This document shows positions 36,854-44,951 of a stretch of DNA of 64,000 bases, one piece after another. The notes beneath the pieces were generated by a model. It saw only the letters and a program-made list of their open reading frames with translations. It had not been told where the DNA came from and made no database searches. A program made the position numbers and the translations under genes. Source of the stretch: Gordonia terrae (GTDB lineage: Bacteria > Actinomycetota > Actinomycetes > Mycobacteriales > Mycobacteriaceae). Where the stretch lies: the NCBI RefSeq assembly GCF_001698225.1, contig NZ_CP016594.1, forward strand, positions 4,030,001 to 4,094,000, given 5' to 3'. Within the stretch, counting starts at the first letter, position 1, and every line of letters begins with the position of its first letter.

Positions 36854-37051
36854 TCAGTAGGTGGTCGGCGGGGTGCCCTTCTTGTTCGAACGGAACAGCA
36901 TGTAGCCGCCGTAGAGGGCGAGTGCGATGAGGGCGATCCAGAACAGCCCCTCGAGCAGCGGGCCGAGGACGGCCAGCGCGATCAGTGCGACCGCGAGGAC
37001 GCCCAGGACTTTCCAGAAGGTCATGCCGGTGGTGTTCGTCGATGTGCTCAT
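36854..37051 (-). CDS. Small hydrophobic membrane protein
   Basis: A 65-residue protein (MSTSTNTTGMTFWKVLG) with two closely spaced hydrophobic segments (VLGVLAVALIALAVLGPLL, LFWIALIALALYGGYML) and a short basic tail (RSNKKG). The ATG at 37049-37051 is chosen because the upstream frame is Arg-rich noise. It is convergent with the membrane cluster. Similar small proteins are widespread in actinobacteria and have no known function. Confidence 0.65.
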   Translation of the reverse strand: MSTSTNTTGMTFWKVLGVLAVALIALAVLGPLLEGLFWIALIALALYGGYMLFRSNKKGTPPTTY

Positions 37052-37167
37052 GCGCCCAGTCTGCGCCCGCCGAAGCGGGAAAGCGATGGTCGAGGGCACT
37101 TCTGGGGCGAACTTCAGGGACTTCCCTGAGAGAGCCCCCACCGCGGGAACCCCTACCGCGCGAACCC

Positions 37168-37647
37168 CTACCGAGCGAACCAGGCCTCGGCGTTGCCGCT
37201 GAGTGCTTTCTCGATGCGCAGCGCGGACGTGTCGGTCAGGTCGGACGGCAGTGCGTCGGGTGCGAACCACGCGACGTCGGAGTTCTCGTCGTCGGCGGCG
37301 CGCGGATCACCGTCGACGTACCGCGCGAGGAAGCAGACGTCGAGATAGCGGGTCTGGTCGCCGTTCGGGTAGGTGATCAGCGGGGTGACGTCGATGCTGG
37401 TCAGCCGCACGATGTCGGCGGTGACCGCGGTCTCCTCCCGTACCTCGCGCAGGGCGGCCCGCGCCGGCTCCTCCCCCGGCTCGAGGACGCCGGACACGAC
37501 GGCCCACTGCCCGTTGTCGACGCGCCGGGTGAGCAGCACGCGCCCCGAGTCGTCGAGGACGACGACGCTGACGCCGGACAGCCAGAGTTCGCGGTGACCG
37601 ACCTGGGCTCGCAGATCGCGGATGAATTCGGGGATGGGCACCCCCAC
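37168..37647 (-). CDS. NUDIX hydrolase
   Basis: A 159-residue NUDIX protein. The box reads GVLEPGEEPARAALREVREE followed by TAV, matching G-x5-E-x7-R-E-V-x-E-E-x-G/A-V apart from Ala for the last Gly. It hydrolyses a nucleoside diphosphate linked to another group; the substrate is not predictable. The start is the GTG at 37645-37647 (MGVPIPEFIRDLRAQ) with GGGCAGGAT before it; a second GTG two codons later is possible. It is divergent from the aminotransferase gene with 89 bases between them. Confidence 0.88.
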   Translation of the reverse strand: MGVPIPEFIRDLRAQVGHRELWLSGVSVVVLDDSGRVLLTRRVDNGQWAVVSGVLEPGEEPARAALREVREETAVTADIVRLTSIDVTPLITYPNGDQTRYLDVCFLARYVDGDPRAADDENSDVAWFAPDALPSDLTDTSALRIEKALSGNAEAWFAR

Positions 37648-37736
37648 ATCCTGCCCGGCGGGGTCGCACGGTGCCGAAGGAGCGCCGTCGGGGTGCGGGT
37701 CGGACGACGATCTCCGCGCCGCGCACAATGTGACCC

Positions 37737-38933
37737 ATGAGGATCTCCCGACGCGCCGAAGGGATCGCACCGTTCCAGGCGATGGAGTACGCCAAGCGCG
37801 CGGCCGAACTCGAGGCGGCAGGTCACCCGGTCGTGAAGCTGAACATCGGCGAACCCGACTTCGGGCCGCCGTCTGCGGTTCTGGCCGCGGCCCGCGAAGC
37901 GACCGGGCGCCCCCTCGCGTACACCGGCGCCCTCGGTCTCCCCGCATTGCGCGAGGCCATCGCGGACTTCTACGGCCACCACTTCGGGGCCACGGTGGAT
38001 CCGGCTCGGGTCGCGGTGACCGCCGGCGCGTCGGCGGCACTCCTGATGGCCTGCGCGGCGCTGATCGACCCGGGCGATGAGGTGCTCATCGGCGATCCCT
38101 CCTATCCGTGCAACCGTCAGTTCGCGCATGCGTTCGGCGCGCGGGTGAGGCTTCTGCCGACCACCCCGGCGACCCGGTTCCAGCTCACGACCGCCGAGGT
38201 CGACGAGGCGTGGACGGATTCCACCCGCGGGGTCATCGTCGCCACCCCCTCGAACCCGACCGGCACGTCGATGCCCTACGAGGAACTCGTGGCCATGTGC
38301 GATCTCGCTGCCGCGCGTGGCGGATGGTCGATCGTCGACGAGATCTACCTCGGGTTGTCCGACCCCGCCCCGAACGGACGGCCGCCGCGCAGCGTCCTGG
38401 CCGCCGGCTCGCCCGGCGTCGCGGAGACGGTGGTGGTCAACAGTTTCTCCAAGTACTTCGGGATGACCGGGTGGCGGTTGGGTTGGTGCATCGTCCCCGA
38501 CGAACTCGTGGCAGTGATGGAACGGCTGGCGCAGAACTTCTATGTGTGCCCGCCGACCCCGTCGCAGTACGCGGCGCTGGCCTGCTTCACCCCGGACTCC
38601 CTCGCGGTCGCCGAACACAACCGCCGTGAGTTCGCGCGTCGACGCCAGCTCGTCGTCGACGGACTGGCCGATGTCGGACTCGAGGTGCCCGTCATCCCCG
38701 ACGGCGCTTTCTACGTCTACCTCGACGTGAGTTCCACGGGGTTGACGTCAACCGAGTTCTGCGACCGGGTGCTCGCCGACGCCCACGTCGCCATGACCCC
38801 GGGCAACGACTTCGGCGTGGCGGGCGCGGACCGGTACGTCCGGCTGTCCTACGCCGCTTCCACCGACGACCTCACCCTCGCCATCGAACGGATTCGCACG
38901 TTCGTCGGCGCCGGTCATGTCCCACTTCGATGA
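37737..38933 (+). CDS. PLP-dependent class I aminotransferase
   Basis: A 398-residue aspartate aminotransferase-fold enzyme. The N-terminal NIGEPDFGPP, the ATPSNPTG motif (Asn contacting PLP), the SIVDEIYLGL Asp-x-x-Tyr and NSFSKYFGMTGWRLGW with the PLP-binding Lys are all present, as is the C-terminal RLSYAAS (substrate Arg). It transaminates an amino acid in the cytoplasm. The family is broad and the substrate cannot be assigned. Its stop TGA at 38931-38933 is close to the next gene's ribosome site, so the two may be co-transcribed. Confidence 0.88.
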   Translation: MRISRRAEGIAPFQAMEYAKRAAELEAAGHPVVKLNIGEPDFGPPSAVLAAAREATGRPLAYTGALGLPALREAIADFYGHHFGATVDPARVAVTAGASAALLMACAALIDPGDEVLIGDPSYPCNRQFAHAFGARVRLLPTTPATRFQLTTAEVDEAWTDSTRGVIVATPSNPTGTSMPYEELVAMCDLAAARGGWSIVDEIYLGLSDPAPNGRPPRSVLAAGSPGVAETVVVNSFSKYFGMTGWRLGWCIVPDELVAVMERLAQNFYVCPPTPSQYAALACFTPDSLAVAEHNRREFARRRQLVVDGLADVGLEVPVIPDGAFYVYLDVSSTGLTSTEFCDRVLADAHVAMTPGNDFGVAGADRYVRLSYAASTDDLTLAIERIRTFVGAGHVPLR

Positions 38934-38947
38934 GGAGAAACCAGCAC

Positions 38948-40153
38948 ATGAGCTTCGCGGGCACAGTCCGTTCCGAACGCCTCGCCGACGAGGTGACCCC
39001 GATCCTGACCGCGCGCACCGAGGGCGATCCACGAGTACCGGGTGTGGTCGCGGGCGTGACGACCGACGAGGAGACGGTGTTCCTGGGCGCCGCCGGAGTC
39101 CGCGCCCTCGACGACCCACAACCGATGACCGTCGACTCGGTGTTCGCGATGTTCTCCGCGACGAAGGCGGTCACCGCGACCGTTGCGCTCCAGCTCGTCG
39201 AGGACGGGGATCTCGACCTGCACGCACCCGCGCGCTCCTACGTACCGGAGCTCGGCGAACTACAGGTGATCGACGGCTTCGACGACGACGGTCAGCCGCG
39301 CCTCCGCCCACCCGCCTCCGATGTCACAACACATCAGTTGCTCACCCACACTGCCGGTTTCGGTTACGACTTCTTCAACGAGACCTATCGACGACTCACC
39401 GCCGACCACGGCGTTCCCCCCGTCGCCACGGCGACCCGGGTGTCATTGCGGACCCCACTGTTGTTCGATCCCGGCACGGAGTGGGAATACGGTTCCGGAG
39501 TGGACTGGGCCGGACAGGTCATCGAGGCCGTCGCCGGACGCCGGCTCCGCGAGGTGATGGACGACCGGGTCCTCACACCACTCGGCATGTCCGACACCGG
39601 TTTCGCGCTCTCCGACGACGCCCGCAGCAGGCGGGCCGTCCTGCACATGCGCAAACGGGGCGAGCTGGTACCCAACCACCGTTGGGAACAGCCCGCCGAT
39701 CCCGAGATCGACATGGGCGGACAAGGCCTTTGGTCCACGGTCCCCAACTATCTGACATTCCTGCGAATGTGGTTGCGCGGCGGACGTTCCGACAGCGGTG
39801 AGCAGATCCTGCGACCGAACACCGTCGAGGGCGCGTTGCACAATCAGATCGGCGACTTGGCGGTTCGACGGTTACCCGGCGTGATCCCGCCGTTGAGCCA
39901 CGACGTCGAATTCTTCCCCGGCACACCGAAGTCGTGGTCCTATCCGTTCATGGTCAACGACGCCGACGCGCCGACCGGCCGCCCGGCCGGGTCCCAGTCG
40001 TGGGCCGGGCTGGCGAACCTCTACTTCTGGATCGATCCCCACACCCGCATCGGCGGCTTCTGGGCGACGCAGGTCTTCCCGTTCTTCGACCCTGCCTCGG
40101 TCGACGGCTACCTCGACTTCGAGGCAGCCACGTACCGTGCGCTGGCGAACTGA
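38948..40153 (+). CDS. Beta-lactamase-fold serine hydrolase/esterase
   Basis: A 401-residue class C beta-lactamase-like protein. The catalytic S-x-x-K is SATK (FAMFSATKAVTA), the second motif region reads WEYGSGVDWAGQVIE with the Tyr-x-x/Ser element, and a late His-containing region is HTRIGGFW. There is no signal peptide, so it is a cytoplasmic esterase or peptidase, not a secreted beta-lactamase. The ATG at 38948 has GAGGAG ten bases upstream; an ATG 18 bases earlier overlaps the aminotransferase stop and is less likely. It may share a transcript with the aminotransferase. Confidence 0.85.
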   Translation: MSFAGTVRSERLADEVTPILTARTEGDPRVPGVVAGVTTDEETVFLGAAGVRALDDPQPMTVDSVFAMFSATKAVTATVALQLVEDGDLDLHAPARSYVPELGELQVIDGFDDDGQPRLRPPASDVTTHQLLTHTAGFGYDFFNETYRRLTADHGVPPVATATRVSLRTPLLFDPGTEWEYGSGVDWAGQVIEAVAGRRLREVMDDRVLTPLGMSDTGFALSDDARSRRAVLHMRKRGELVPNHRWEQPADPEIDMGGQGLWSTVPNYLTFLRMWLRGGRSDSGEQILRPNTVEGALHNQIGDLAVRRLPGVIPPLSHDVEFFPGTPKSWSYPFMVNDADAPTGRPAGSQSWAGLANLYFWIDPHTRIGGFWATQVFPFFDPASVDGYLDFEAATYRALAN

Positions 40154-40308
40154 TTGCCGCTGCGTCGGCGCCCCGTTCCTGCTCGATTGACACAAGCGGG
40201 AACGGTAGTGCACATGATGTCACTGTGGAGTTGTCAAGGTACAGATGCGGTCCCGGCTTTCGACGGGTACGGGAAACGGTATGGCACTGAAGTGTTGGCG
40301 GGCGGACG

Positions 40309-41571
40309 TCAGGCGGCGTCGTCGAGTCGCATGGTGCGGCGGTTGTAGGCGGGCAGCGGTCGGCGCTGCGGGTCGATGGTGGCAGGCGGAACGAGCCAGG
40401 GGTGGCGGTCGTAACCCACCACGACGTCCCAGCCGTGGTGATGCACCTGGGTGTGGCAGCGTTGGCAGAGCAGGCAGCCGTTGTCGAGGTCGGTGGGACC
40501 GCCGTCGGCCCAGTGCTGGATGTGGTGGACCTGGGTATGTGATGGCGGCGCACCGCATTTGACACAGCATTGGTCGCGCACGATGACCGCCTTGCGTAGA
40601 TGTGCTGGGAACAGCCGGTGCGTGTGTCCCATCTGCAGTGGTACGCCTTCGGCGTCGAGGATGATCTCGGTGAGAGATCCGTCGCATGACACCTGACGGG
40701 TGGTTGTTCGACTGACCGTTCCGGTCCACGGCAGGGTGGCGGGATCCGCGCCGGTGGCGGGGATCGTCACCATCAGCTGCGTGCGTGGTGAGCCGACGGT
40801 GTCGATGGTGGCACCGATCGCCGCTTGGTCGAGGATGAGCTCGAACGCATCAGCTCGGCGCTGTTCGGCCGAACGCCGGTCGTCGGCGCCGTCGGGTTCG
40901 GGTCGTGGGCAGGCTCGTTCGTCGATCATGGAGAGGAACTTCTCACCGACCACCTGTGTGAGGTCGGCACGGATCTCGACGCGTCCGTCGTCGGTGATGT
41001 GGGCGTTGACCGTGTTCAGTGATGCATCGTCGGCGGCGGGAATGCCGCTCTCGGAGGCGTTGGCGATGGTGTTGCCGATACCGCGGGCGTACTTCGCCAC
41101 CTCCGCCGGTGTTGCTCCCGACAGCCCTTGACCGACCAGAGCAAGCTCGTAACCGGCGCGATCCTCGTCGGAAAGTGCTGTCGGCGAACGCTTGTCGATC
41201 TGCGCCAGGCCGCGGATGATGGCGTCGGCGACTTCCGCGGACAGTCGTCCGTCGGCGGCATGCCGGGCCACGGCGGGCAGCTCGTGGAGAGCGTCGACGC
41301 TCCGCATGGCACGTACAGCCACAGCGGGTGCGTAACCCATCTCGGTCAGCACCCTCTTGGTGGTCCCACCGGCCTTGTGTGCGACGCCGAGTTCTTCGAG
41401 TTGGGCTGCGTGCGTGACGATCTGGTGATCGACGGCATTGCGGAGCAGCCGCAATGTCTCGAGCGCTTCGAATGTTGCTCTGCCCGTGGGGTCGTCGGCG
41501 GGCGGGGTGGTCTCGATGAGCTGATCGAGGAGGGCGGTGAGCTCAGGCATGACTCCAAGGTACAGGAACAT
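40309..41571 (-). CDS. DUF222/HNH endonuclease-domain protein (13E12-repeat family)
   Basis: A 420-residue protein. The N-terminal DUF222 domain (to ~290) is followed by an HNH nuclease module with CVKCGAPPSHTQVHHIQHW, DLDNGCLLCQRCHTQVHH (HH catalytic pair, Asn, zinc Cys quartet). Members are numerous in Mycobacteriales genomes, including the REP13E12 elements of M. tuberculosis, and are thought to be mobile or self-propagating. The product looks full length. The start codon is uncertain (ATG at 41571, or the Met at the eighth codon). The upstream 21-base direct repeats at 41622-41687 are unusual and may be its target or control site. Confidence 0.85.
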   Translation of the reverse strand: MFLYLGVMPELTALLDQLIETTPPADDPTGRATFEALETLRLLRNAVDHQIVTHAAQLEELGVAHKAGGTTKRVLTEMGYAPAVAVRAMRSVDALHELPAVARHAADGRLSAEVADAIIRGLAQIDKRSPTALSDEDRAGYELALVGQGLSGATPAEVAKYARGIGNTIANASESGIPAADDASLNTVNAHITDDGRVEIRADLTQVVGEKFLSMIDERACPRPEPDGADDRRSAEQRRADAFELILDQAAIGATIDTVGSPRTQLMVTIPATGADPATLPWTGTVSRTTTRQVSCDGSLTEIILDAEGVPLQMGHTHRLFPAHLRKAVIVRDQCCVKCGAPPSHTQVHHIQHWADGGPTDLDNGCLLCQRCHTQVHHHGWDVVVGYDRHPWLVPPATIDPQRRPLPAYNRRTMRLDDAA

Positions 41572-41621
41572 TCGTTCGAATTCGAGAGATTTCCACAGGC
41601 GATGTAATTACGAAACCATCC

Positions 41622-41687
41622 ACTGTGCAGCATATTTCGTTGACTGTGCAGTACTTTTCGTCGACTGTGCGTTGATCGTTGACAGTG
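41622..41687. repeat. Iteron-like 21-bp direct repeats upstream of the DUF222/HNH gene
   Basis: Two 21-base units (41622-41642 and 41643-41663) share ACTGTGCAG and TTTCGTYG. A third, truncated unit (41664-41681, ACTGTGCGTTGATCGTTG) follows, then ACAGTG. The stretch is AT-richer than its surroundings and starts 51 bases before the HNH gene start on the opposite strand. Confidence 0.85.
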
Positions 41688-41870
41688 ATGAACTTCGGTC
41701 ACACCCGTTCAAAGATGTGGTGAAAAGTGGGAAACCTGGGTTAGTTCGAACTCGGGAAGAATCGCTTCTGGGGCGGAGCGGTGGCCAGTCGGACGTGAGA
41801 GACGGTCACCGGTTTGGGAGTCACGTCACCAAGTGGCTTCGACTCGGCCCCTCGCTTCGCTCGGTGCCGG

Positions 41871-42046
41871 CTCAACCAGCGGGGGGTGGCGAACACCAGC
41901 TCACCAGCGGGGCGGTGGCGAACGCCACCTCACCATGGGGGTCGGGCGCCGACCCAGCCAGCGGGGGGGTCGGGCGCCGGCGCAATCAGCCAGGGGATGC
42001 CGAACACCAGCCCACCAGCTGGCCCTCATCGGTCGCCGCCCGACAC
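41871..42046. repeat. Degenerate ~30-bp GC-rich tandem repeats
   Basis: Roughly six related units follow each other. They share CCAGCGGGG, GGTGGCGAACACCAG or GGTCGGGCGCC (for example at 41876, 41905, 41935, 41959, 41989 and 42016). The block is preceded by CCCCTCGCTTCGCTCGGTGC, a sequence style seen in intergenic repeats of this genome. Confidence 0.7.
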
Positions 42047-42193
42047 CCCCAGACTTCTGGGAAGGCATTGCCCCAGAACTCTGGCGCGCACAGTTCCCGC
42101 GTTCGAGGGATGGCGGGAACAAAAGGGCCTCAGCCACTCTGAGTCGCATGGAGCAGCCGGTCCCCGGCGCACCACCGACTCGAAGGAAGCACC

Positions 42194-43576
42194 GTGTCCA
42201 TCACCTCCGAACCTCTCGACTCCACCGACTTCGACGCCCTGCTCTCCGCGGTCGCCGGGCCGGTCCTGACCCCGGCTGACGAGGGTTACACCGGCGAACT
42301 GTCCGGCTTCAACCTCGCGGCGATCCCGGCAGCCGACGTGGTCGTCGGGGCGACGAACGCCGCCGACGTCGCCGCCGCCGTGCGGTACGCGCGGTCCAAC
42401 GGATTGCGCATCAGTGCGCGCGCCACCGGGCACGGCTCCCCCATCGAGGGGCGGGGCACGGTCGTCGTCACGACCTCCCGGATGACCGAGATCAGCGTCG
42501 ACCCGGTCACCAGGACCGCTCGTGTGGGCGCCGGTGTGCGGTGGCGCGACGTGGCCGCCGCGACCGCGCCCCACGGTCTCACGGGGCTCGTCGGCTCGTC
42601 GTCGTCGGTGGGCGTCGTCGGGTACACCCTCGGCGGCGGCCTCAGTCCCCTCGGTCGGCAGTTCGGTTACGCCGCCGACCATGTACGTTCGATCGAGCTC
42701 GTCACCGCCGACGGCATCGTCCGGACAGTCGACGCGTCGGCGGGTTCGGACCTGTTCTGGGCGCTGCTGGGCGGCCGCGACGGTTTCGGCATCGTCACCG
42801 CACTCGAGTTCGAGCTGTTCGATCTGCCCACGGTCTACGGCGGCGGGATCTTCTTCGCCGGTTCGGCGGCCGGTGACGTCTTACATGCGTGGCGGGAGTG
42901 GGCCCCTTCCCTTCCCGAGGAGGCCGGGACCTCGGTGGCCATACTCCGGCTCCCGCCGGACCCCAACCTGCCGCCGCCCCTGCAGGGTCAGCTCGCCGTC
43001 CACGTGCGCTACACGCACACCGGCGACCCGTCCACCGCCGCCGCCCTGCTGGCACCGATGCGTTCGGCCGGGCCGATCCTGCTGGAGAACATCGACGTCT
43101 TGCCGATCGCCGCACTCGATGCCGTGCACATGGACCCGCCCGGGCCGATGCCCAGCGCCGAGCGTGGCTGCCTGCTCACCGGTTTCCCGCCATCGGCCGT
43201 GGACGCACTGCTCGCCGTCGCCGGCCCCACGGTGGCGAGTCCGCTGGCCATCGTCGAGGTCCGTCTCCTCGGTGGCCGGTTGCTGTCGCCGCAACGTGTA
43301 CCCAACGCCGTGGTCGGACGCGACGGCGCGTTCTCCGTCATCGCCATCGGCGTCCCCGCGGGCCCGATGGGCCACCAGGTCGGTGAGCATCTCGCCGCCG
43401 TGAACGACGCGCTGGCCGCCCACTCGTCGGGAGCCCTGCTGAACTTCTCCGGGCGGACGTCCGCCGAGCGCGACGCGCTGTGGCCCGACGATCAGCGGAT
43501 GCGCCTGGAGACCATCCGGCGTCGCCACGATCCGACCGGTGTCCTTCAACCAGGTGATCCCACGATTGTGGGATAG
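42194..43576 (+). CDS. FAD-dependent oxidoreductase, BBE-like (VAO fold)
   Basis: A 460-residue flavoprotein from a GTG start. The FAD domain has ISARATGHGSP (His of the covalent FAD attachment in ATGHG) and GLVGSSSSVGVVGYTLGGGLSPLGRQFGYAADHV. The second attachment Cys of bicovalent enzymes is not evident, so a single histidyl-FAD is likely. The C-terminal BBE-type end reads NFSGRTSAERDALWPDDQRMRLETIRRRHDPTGV. Substrate unknown; it may act on alcohols or sugar-like compounds. It ends within the palindrome before the LuxR gene, 32 bases upstream of that start codon, suggesting linked control. Confidence 0.83.
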   Translation: MSITSEPLDSTDFDALLSAVAGPVLTPADEGYTGELSGFNLAAIPAADVVVGATNAADVAAAVRYARSNGLRISARATGHGSPIEGRGTVVVTTSRMTEISVDPVTRTARVGAGVRWRDVAAATAPHGLTGLVGSSSSVGVVGYTLGGGLSPLGRQFGYAADHVRSIELVTADGIVRTVDASAGSDLFWALLGGRDGFGIVTALEFELFDLPTVYGGGIFFAGSAAGDVLHAWREWAPSLPEEAGTSVAILRLPPDPNLPPPLQGQLAVHVRYTHTGDPSTAAALLAPMRSAGPILLENIDVLPIAALDAVHMDPPGPMPSAERGCLLTGFPPSAVDALLAVAGPTVASPLAIVEVRLLGGRLLSPQRVPNAVVGRDGAFSVIAIGVPAGPMGHQVGEHLAAVNDALAAHSSGALLNFSGRTSAERDALWPDDQRMRLETIRRRHDPTGVLQPGDPTIVG

Positions 43577-43608
43577 ACATCACCGCAGCTCACGCCGACA
43601 ATTGTCGG
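43558..43608. promoter_or_regulatory. Two inverted repeats at the LuxR gene start
   Basis: TCCCAC-GATT-GTGGGA (43558-43573) spans the stop codon of the flavoprotein gene. CCGACAATTGTCGG (43595-43608), a perfect 14-base palindrome, touches the ATG at 43609. The second occupies the ribosome-binding position, so it could be an operator blocking translation or transcription, or a leaderless-start landmark. Confidence 0.6.
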
Positions 43609-44775
43609 ATGACATCGAGTCTGACCGCCGAGCGTGTGCGCCGCGACATCGAGGTCGTGGCCCACGCCGGCCTCACTCTCGACGAGTTCTTCGCCGAGAC
43701 CGTGGCCTCACTGGGCCGCGCGGTGCCCGCCGACGCCTTCTGCATCGGCACCTTCGATCCCAACACCGTGCTGCTGACCAGCGCCCGCAAGTACGGCGCC
43801 CTGCTCGGCCAGGATCATCGTGATCCCGATTGGGGCCTCCTCGAGTACGGCCAGGTGGAGCCGACCGCGTTCCGTCAGATGGTCGCCGAGAGGCGCGACG
43901 CAGTCGGCATGAAGATGCTCGAACGAGATGCGCCGGAACACTCGAACCGCATGTCGCAGTTGATGATCCCGGAGTACTGCTTCCACGACGAGGCGAGGCT
44001 CGTGCTGCGCGACGGCGACCGGGCGTGGGCCGGTATCTCGCTGTTCCGCAGCGGTTCCGGATGCCGGCCGTTCGATTCCGACGAAGTGGAGTTCCTGGCC
44101 TCGCTGTCACGCACGCTCGCACACGGCGTCCGGGTCGGCCTGCTGAGCAGCGTGGTCGCCGACATGCCGAGCGTGCCGGGTCCGGTTCCCGCGGCCGTGC
44201 ACGGCCCGGCGGTCCTGATCATCGACCGCAGCAACGAGATCGTCCAGATGAGCGCCGGCAGCCAGGAGCGCATCGCCGACCTCGCGTCCGGTCCCAACGG
44301 TGCGGCGGTGATGAACCCCATCTACGGTCTGATCGGGGCCGCACGACGGTACGGATCCGGAGAGTCCTCCGTCCCGCCGCGCCTTCGGGTGCGGGGTGCG
44401 TCGGGCATGTGGCTGGTCATCCACGCATCGCCGCTGTCGTCGGCCGACGGCCGGGTGGGCGAGGTCGTGGTGACGATCGAGGAGGCGCGCCCGCCCGAGA
44501 TCATTCCGCTGGTCGTCGAGGCATTCGGGCTCACCGCTCGCGAACGCGACGTCACGCAGATGGTGCTGCAGAGTGTGGCCACCAAGGACATCGCCACCGC
44601 CCTGCACGTCTCGGCCTACACCGTGCAGGACCACCTGAAATCCATCTTCGACAAGGCCGGCGTCCGCAGCAGACGCGAGCTGATCGCGCGGATCTACTTC
44701 GATCAGTACGCCCAACGTCTCAACGAACCGCTGTTGCCGTCCGGATCGTTCGCCGCCGCCGACAACGAGCTGTAG
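43609..44775 (+). CDS. LuxR-family transcriptional regulator
   Basis: A 388-residue regulator. The N-terminal ~170 residues resemble a GAF sensor domain (DEFFAETVASLGRAVPADAFCIGTFDPN ... RDGDRAWAGISLFR). A central region of about 100 residues follows, and the C-terminal LuxR helix-turn-helix lies at ~305-365 (FGLTARERDVTQMVLQ, KDIATALHVSAYTVQDHLKSIFDKAGV). No receiver domain is present, so it likely senses a ligand directly. It lies upstream of prmA in the same orientation, separated from it by a hairpin; a role in prm control is possible. The palindrome at the start suggests autoregulation. No good Shine-Dalgarno is visible. Confidence 0.85.
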   Translation: MTSSLTAERVRRDIEVVAHAGLTLDEFFAETVASLGRAVPADAFCIGTFDPNTVLLTSARKYGALLGQDHRDPDWGLLEYGQVEPTAFRQMVAERRDAVGMKMLERDAPEHSNRMSQLMIPEYCFHDEARLVLRDGDRAWAGISLFRSGSGCRPFDSDEVEFLASLSRTLAHGVRVGLLSSVVADMPSVPGPVPAAVHGPAVLIIDRSNEIVQMSAGSQERIADLASGPNGAAVMNPIYGLIGAARRYGSGESSVPPRLRVRGASGMWLVIHASPLSSADGRVGEVVVTIEEARPPEIIPLVVEAFGLTARERDVTQMVLQSVATKDIATALHVSAYTVQDHLKSIFDKAGVRSRRELIARIYFDQYAQRLNEPLLPSGSFAAADNEL

Positions 44776-44800
44776 CGAGCTCCTCCCCCTCCGAACCCCC

Positions 44801-44841
44801 AACGAACCCGCCCTGTGCGCGCCGCACTCGGCGGGTTCGTT
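44801..44841 (+). terminator. Hairpin between luxR and prmA
   Basis: AACGAACCCGCC pairs perfectly with GGCGGGTTCGTT (12 bp) around a 17-base loop. A short T-rich tail (GTCGTCGTC) follows rather than a U-tract. It probably ends the luxR transcript and isolates prmA. Confidence 0.7.
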
Positions 44842-44850
44842 GTCGTCGTC

Positions 44851-44889
44851 TCACAGTGAGACGTTTGTAATCCACGTCACAGGGTTGTA
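44851..44889 (+). promoter_or_regulatory. prmA upstream activator motif region
   Basis: TCACAGTGA (44851-44859) overlaps GTGAGACGT (44856-44864), and a second half GTCACAG lies at 44876-44882. A possible -10-like TTGTAT is at 44884-44889. The GTGAGACGT and TCACAG elements recur upstream of the linked regulator gene (54473-54490), which is the main reason to call this a binding site. Confidence 0.6.
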
Positions 44890-44951
44890 TCGAAGTCGCT
44901 CCAGTCCATGCGGGCCGGCAGTCCGCCGGCTCTCCACCAAGGAGGCGCACT

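Larger units (their letters stand above)
41572..42193. other. Gene-free region between the HNH gene and the BBE-like gene
   Basis: A 622-base stretch with no convincing gene. It holds the iteron-like repeats (41622-41687) and an AT-richer segment to about 41770. A GC-rich degenerate repeat block (41871-42046) follows. The final ~50 bases before 42194 contain the ribosome site CGAAGGAAGC for the BBE-like gene. Several long open frames over the GC-rich block are low-complexity artefacts. Confidence 0.7.

Noticed and set aside
41622..41687. CRISPR array
   Set aside because: The 21-base units are contiguous without spacers, and no cas genes are present.
41537..42279. Several overlapping open frames over the GC-rich repeat block
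   Set aside because: They consist of the degenerate tandem repeats, differ in frame and have no family similarity or ribosome sites.
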